A model generated the notes under the pieces. The model did not search any database. It saw only the letters and a list, made by a program, of their open reading frames with translations, and was not told where the DNA came from. From an uncultured Alphaproteobacteria bacterium (GTDB lineage: Bacteria > Pseudomonadota > Alphaproteobacteria > Methylaequorales > Methylaequoraceae): a stretch of DNA of 64,000 nt. Below are positions 61,709 to 64,000 of the stretch, piece after piece (the first letter of the stretch is position 1; each line of letters starts with the position of its first letter). A program made the position numbers and the translations under genes. Where the stretch lies: contig CACCPY010000008.1 in the NCBI GenBank assembly GCA_902547955.1, positions 20,491 through 84,490 on the forward strand, written 5' to 3'.

Positions 61709-63508
61709 ATGGATTATTCAAAACCAGAAATAATTGAGAAAAAATGGCAATTGGAATGGGAAAATAAAAAAATTTACTCCCGGTACCAACAAAACAAGGA
61801 AAAAGTTTATATTTTAGAAATGTTCCCATACCCATCAGGCAAAATACATATGGGTCATTTAAGAAACTATACTATTGGTGATGTAGTAGCGCGATTTTAC
61901 AGAAATAATAATTTTAATGTAATGCATCCCATGGGTTGGGATAGTTTTGGAATGCCTGCTGAAAATGCTGCCATAGAAAATAACTTAAACCCAAAGGAGT
62001 GGACAGAAAAGAATATTGAAAATATGAAAAACCAGCTTAAATCAATCGGTTTATCTATAGATTGGGAAAGGGAAATATCTACTTGTTCAGTAGAATATTA
62101 CAAACAACAACAAAGCATATTTTTGGACTTTTACAAAACAGGAATTGTTTACAAAAAGGACAGTTATGTAAATTGGGACCCTGAGGATGAAACTGTTTTA
62201 GCGAATGAACAGGTAATTGATGGTAAAGGTTGGAGATCAGGGGCTTTAATTGAAAAAAAAAAATTATCTCAGTGGTTTTTAAAAATTACTGATTTTACAA
62301 AAGAATTATTTGATGATTTAAAAAATCTCAGTGAGTGGCCAGAAAAAGTTAAAACTATGCAAAAAAACTGGATTGGTATTTCTAGAGGAGTTGAGATAAA
62401 TTTTAAAATGAAAAACACCACAAACTATATTAATGTTTTTACAACACGACCTGAGACCATATTTGGAGCAAGTTTTTTAGCCTTATCAGTTGAACATAAT
62501 CTTGCTGATTTATTTGAGAAAAATGATGAATTTAAAATATTTAAAGAGAAATGTTTAAGATTACAATCTCAAGAAATTGACAATAATGAAAAGCTTTGTT
62601 TTTTTACAAATAACTTTGCCGAAAATCCTTTTACAGGTGAAGATGTGCCAATTGTTTTTACAAATTATGTCTTGATTGGTTACGGAACTGGAGCTGTATT
62701 TGGTTGCCCAGCACATGATAAAAGAGATTTTGAATTTGCAAAGAAGTACGATTTTAAAATTTTGTCTGTAATAGAACCTCCGTCAGATAATAAGAAAAAC
62801 TTACCTTACATTGAAATCGAAGAAAAGGCAAAACTGGTTAACTCTTATTTTCTTAATAATTTGAGTCCTAAAATAGCACAGGAAAAAATTGTTAAAAAAA
62901 TAGAAGAAAAAAAAATAGGTAGATCAAAAACCGTTTCTAAACTTAGAGACTGGGGTATATCAAGACAAAGATATTGGGGCTGTCCTATTCCCATTATTTA
63001 CAGAGAGGATGGAAAAATTATTGCTTTAGACAAAGAGGAACTTCCAGTGCGACTACCTGAAAAAATTGATTTATCAAAACCAGGAAACCCCTTAGATAAT
63101 CACCCAACATGGAAATACACAAAATGTAAAAAAACGGGAATGAAAGCTTTAAGAGAAACAGATACTCTTGACACATTCTTTGATTCCTCATGGTATTATT
63201 TAAGATTTTGCTCTTCGAAGAACGACAAAATACCATTCGACAATAAAAGTGTAAGTGATTGGATGCCTGTTGATCACTATATTGGTGGTATCGAGCACGC
63301 CATATTACATTTACTTTACTCAAGGTTCTTCTGCAGGGCCCTAAAAAAGTCATCTTACAATGTACCCTCCGAACCATTTAAAAAATTAGTGACCCAAGGT
63401 ATGGTGTGTCATGAAACATTTAGAGATAAATCAGGCAAATGGGTTGAGCCTCAAAAAGTTATAAGACAAGATAATGAATATTTTTATAAAAAAAAACGGC
63501 TCTCTTGA
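61709..63508 (+). CDS. leuS: Leucyl-tRNA synthetase, part 1 before a frameshift
   Basis: The first 590 or so residues are a normal LeuRS: HIGH motif [12 protein letters not shown], the editing domain ([36 protein letters not shown]), then [19 protein letters not shown] and [12 protein letters not shown]. The frame then ends at 63508 with KKKRLS and a stop, before the KMSKS loop. The missing part continues in another frame from within an A9 tract at 63488-63496. Unless the extra A is a sequencing error or is corrected by polymerase or ribosome slippage, this product would be inactive. It starts 1 bp after the ThiE-like gene. Confidence 0.9.
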   Translation: MDYSKPEIIEKKWQLEWENKKIYSRYQQNKEKVYILEMFPYPSGKIHMGHLRNYTIGDVVARFYRNNNFNVMHPMGWDSFGMPAENAAIENNLNPKEWTEKNIENMKNQLKSIGLSIDWEREISTCSVEYYKQQQSIFLDFYKTGIVYKKDSYVNWDPEDETVLANEQVIDGKGWRSGALIEKKKLSQWFLKITDFTKELFDDLKNLSEWPEKVKTMQKNWIGISRGVEINFKMKNTTNYINVFTTRPETIFGASFLALSVEHNLADLFEKNDEFKIFKEKCLRLQSQEIDNNEKLCFFTNNFAENPFTGEDVPIVFTNYVLIGYGTGAVFGCPAHDKRDFEFAKKYDFKILSVIEPPSDNKKNLPYIEIEEKAKLVNSYFLNNLSPKIAQEKIVKKIEEKKIGRSKTVSKLRDWGISRQRYWGCPIPIIYREDGKIIALDKEELPVRLPEKIDLSKPGNPLDNHPTWKYTKCKKTGMKALRETDTLDTFFDSSWYYLRFCSSKNDKIPFDNKSVSDWMPVDHYIGGIEHAILHLLYSRFFCRALKKSSYNVPSEPFKKLVTQGMVCHETFRDKSGKWVEPQKVIRQDNEYFYKKKRLS

Positions 63509-64000
63509 AGTTTTAATAAGGGGAAGATCAGAAAAAATGAGTAAATCAAAAAAAAATGTGATTGATCCAGACATAATTATCAAGAAGTTTGGGGCAGATA
63601 CTGCTAGACTTTTCATGATTTCTGACTCACCTCCAGAAAGAGATTTGGAGTGGTCAATTGAAGGAATTAAGGCAACTTATAAGTATCTAAAGAAAATTTT
63701 TGATTTTTTAAAAAACGATTTTACATTTATTCTTGAAGTGTCAGATAAGGAAATTAAAAATTTTTCAGAAGAAGAAATAAAAATTTTTAAAATTTCTCAA
63801 AAAACAATATTTGAATATACCGATGATATTAAAAATTACAGGTTTAATACTGCTGTTGCAAAACTGAGGGAATACTCCAATGTTCTACAAAAGATGTCTT
63901 TAAACAAAACTCTTAAATACTATTGTTGGTCAATTTATTTAAGACTGATTTCTATAATCACACCCCATTATTGTGAAGAGATAGCAAGTCATTCTGGTTT
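63474..64000 (+). CDS. leuS: Leucyl-tRNA synthetase, part 2 in the shifted frame, runs off the window
   Basis: From the A9 tract the correct LeuRS continuation is read in the next frame: [20 protein letters not shown], then [19 protein letters not shown] and [20 protein letters not shown]. This is the KMSKS catalytic loop followed by the anticodon-binding domain, open to the window edge. An ATG at 63474 happens to precede it in frame, so an automatic caller would report a separate gene. Dropping one A restores a single LeuRS. The C-terminal end lies outside the window. Confidence 0.85.
   Translation, partial: MNIFIKKNGSLEVLIRGRSEKMSKSKKNVIDPDIIIKKFGADTARLFMISDSPPERDLEWSIEGIKATYKYLKKIFDFLKNDFTFILEVSDKEIKNFSEEEIKIFKISQKTIFEYTDDIKNYRFNTAVAKLREYSNVLQKMSLNKTLKYYCWSIYLRLISIITPHYCEEIASHSG
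63488..63496 (+). other. A9 homopolymer at the leuS frameshift
   Basis: Nine consecutive A residues; eight would keep the LeuRS frame (Tyr-Lys-Lys-Asn-Gly-Ser). Runs of this length are prone to replication slippage, transcriptional slippage and read errors. Confidence 0.85.

Noticed and set aside
1..64000. CRISPR arrays, insertion sequences, prophage structural genes, rRNA operon
   Set aside because: I saw no regularly spaced identical repeats, transposase or integrase frames, phage structural motifs or rRNA sequence on either strand.

Overview
The window is about 64 kb of AT-rich DNA (poly-A/T tracts everywhere, very small intergenic gaps, many 1-8 bp gene overlaps). Gene families and local gene orders point to a streamlined marine alphaproteobacterium of the Pelagibacterales / HIMB59 (AEGEAN-169) kind. 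The main pointers are ybeY-phoH-miaB-plsC-olsB-fur-rimI-tsaB, trpS-murJ-glnD-mutS, a Fur protein of the alphaproteobacterial Mur/Fur type, a PlcP-type lipase and hrcA/rph divergence. The lineage is inferred from gene content; no rRNA or intact tRNA gene was seen.

Region 1 (1-19.3 kb) is mostly a housekeeping block on the minus strand: ybeY (3' end outside the window), phoH, miaB, a plsC/olsA-like plus olsB-like acyltransferase pair, fur, rimI, tsaB, a bax-like glucosaminidase, nfu, a universal stress protein, an Alph_Pro_TM protein with a TauE/SafE exporter, trpS, murJ, glnD and mutS. A TusA-like protein, a VanX-like dipeptidase and a polysaccharide deacetylase are on the plus strand.

Region 2 (19.3-43.4 kb) is the centrepiece. 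It looks like an expanded phosphate-starvation island bracketed by phoR (19306) and pstSCAB-phoU-phoB (37557-43399). Between them lie an OprO/P-type porin, plcP-agt-dgkA (phospholipid to glycolipid remodelling), gapdh-arsJ (arsenate detoxification), ppk-ppx-sixA, a PycTM-like membrane protein, a second olsB-plsC pair and phoA. Pho-box-like 11-bp-period repeats precede several of these units, best before gapdh-arsJ, the porin and pstS. Two decayed 55-bp tRNA-Leu-like repeats flank the pycTM-olsB2-plsC2-phoA segment.

Inside this island, 24.5-26.5 kb holds a separate module that I do not recognise as a described system. It contains a Fae (formaldehyde-activating enzyme) homologue that lacks the catalytic His, co-directional with a 67-aa XRE regulator. 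Divergent to these are a 24-aa peptide translationally coupled to a 105-aa unknown protein. Last comes a 204-aa lysine-rich protein that appears to be a degenerate copy of the XRE regulator fused to 21-residue Lys/Pro repeats. Three copies of one 15-bp inverted repeat (consensus ACGCAA-N3-TTGCGT) sit in or next to the two rightward promoters.

Region 3 (43.4-64 kb) holds a GT2-GT9 fusion glycosyltransferase, a PfkB kinase, nth-DUF2244, an EamA transporter with no usual start codon, dapB, dnaJ, dnaK, alkB, grpE, hrcA, rph, rdgB, an LppC-like lipoprotein, lolA, a degenerate response regulator, a YkuD protein, yggS, a ThiE-like protein and leuS. LeuS is broken by one extra A in an A9 tract just before its KMSKS motif and continues in another frame to the window edge.
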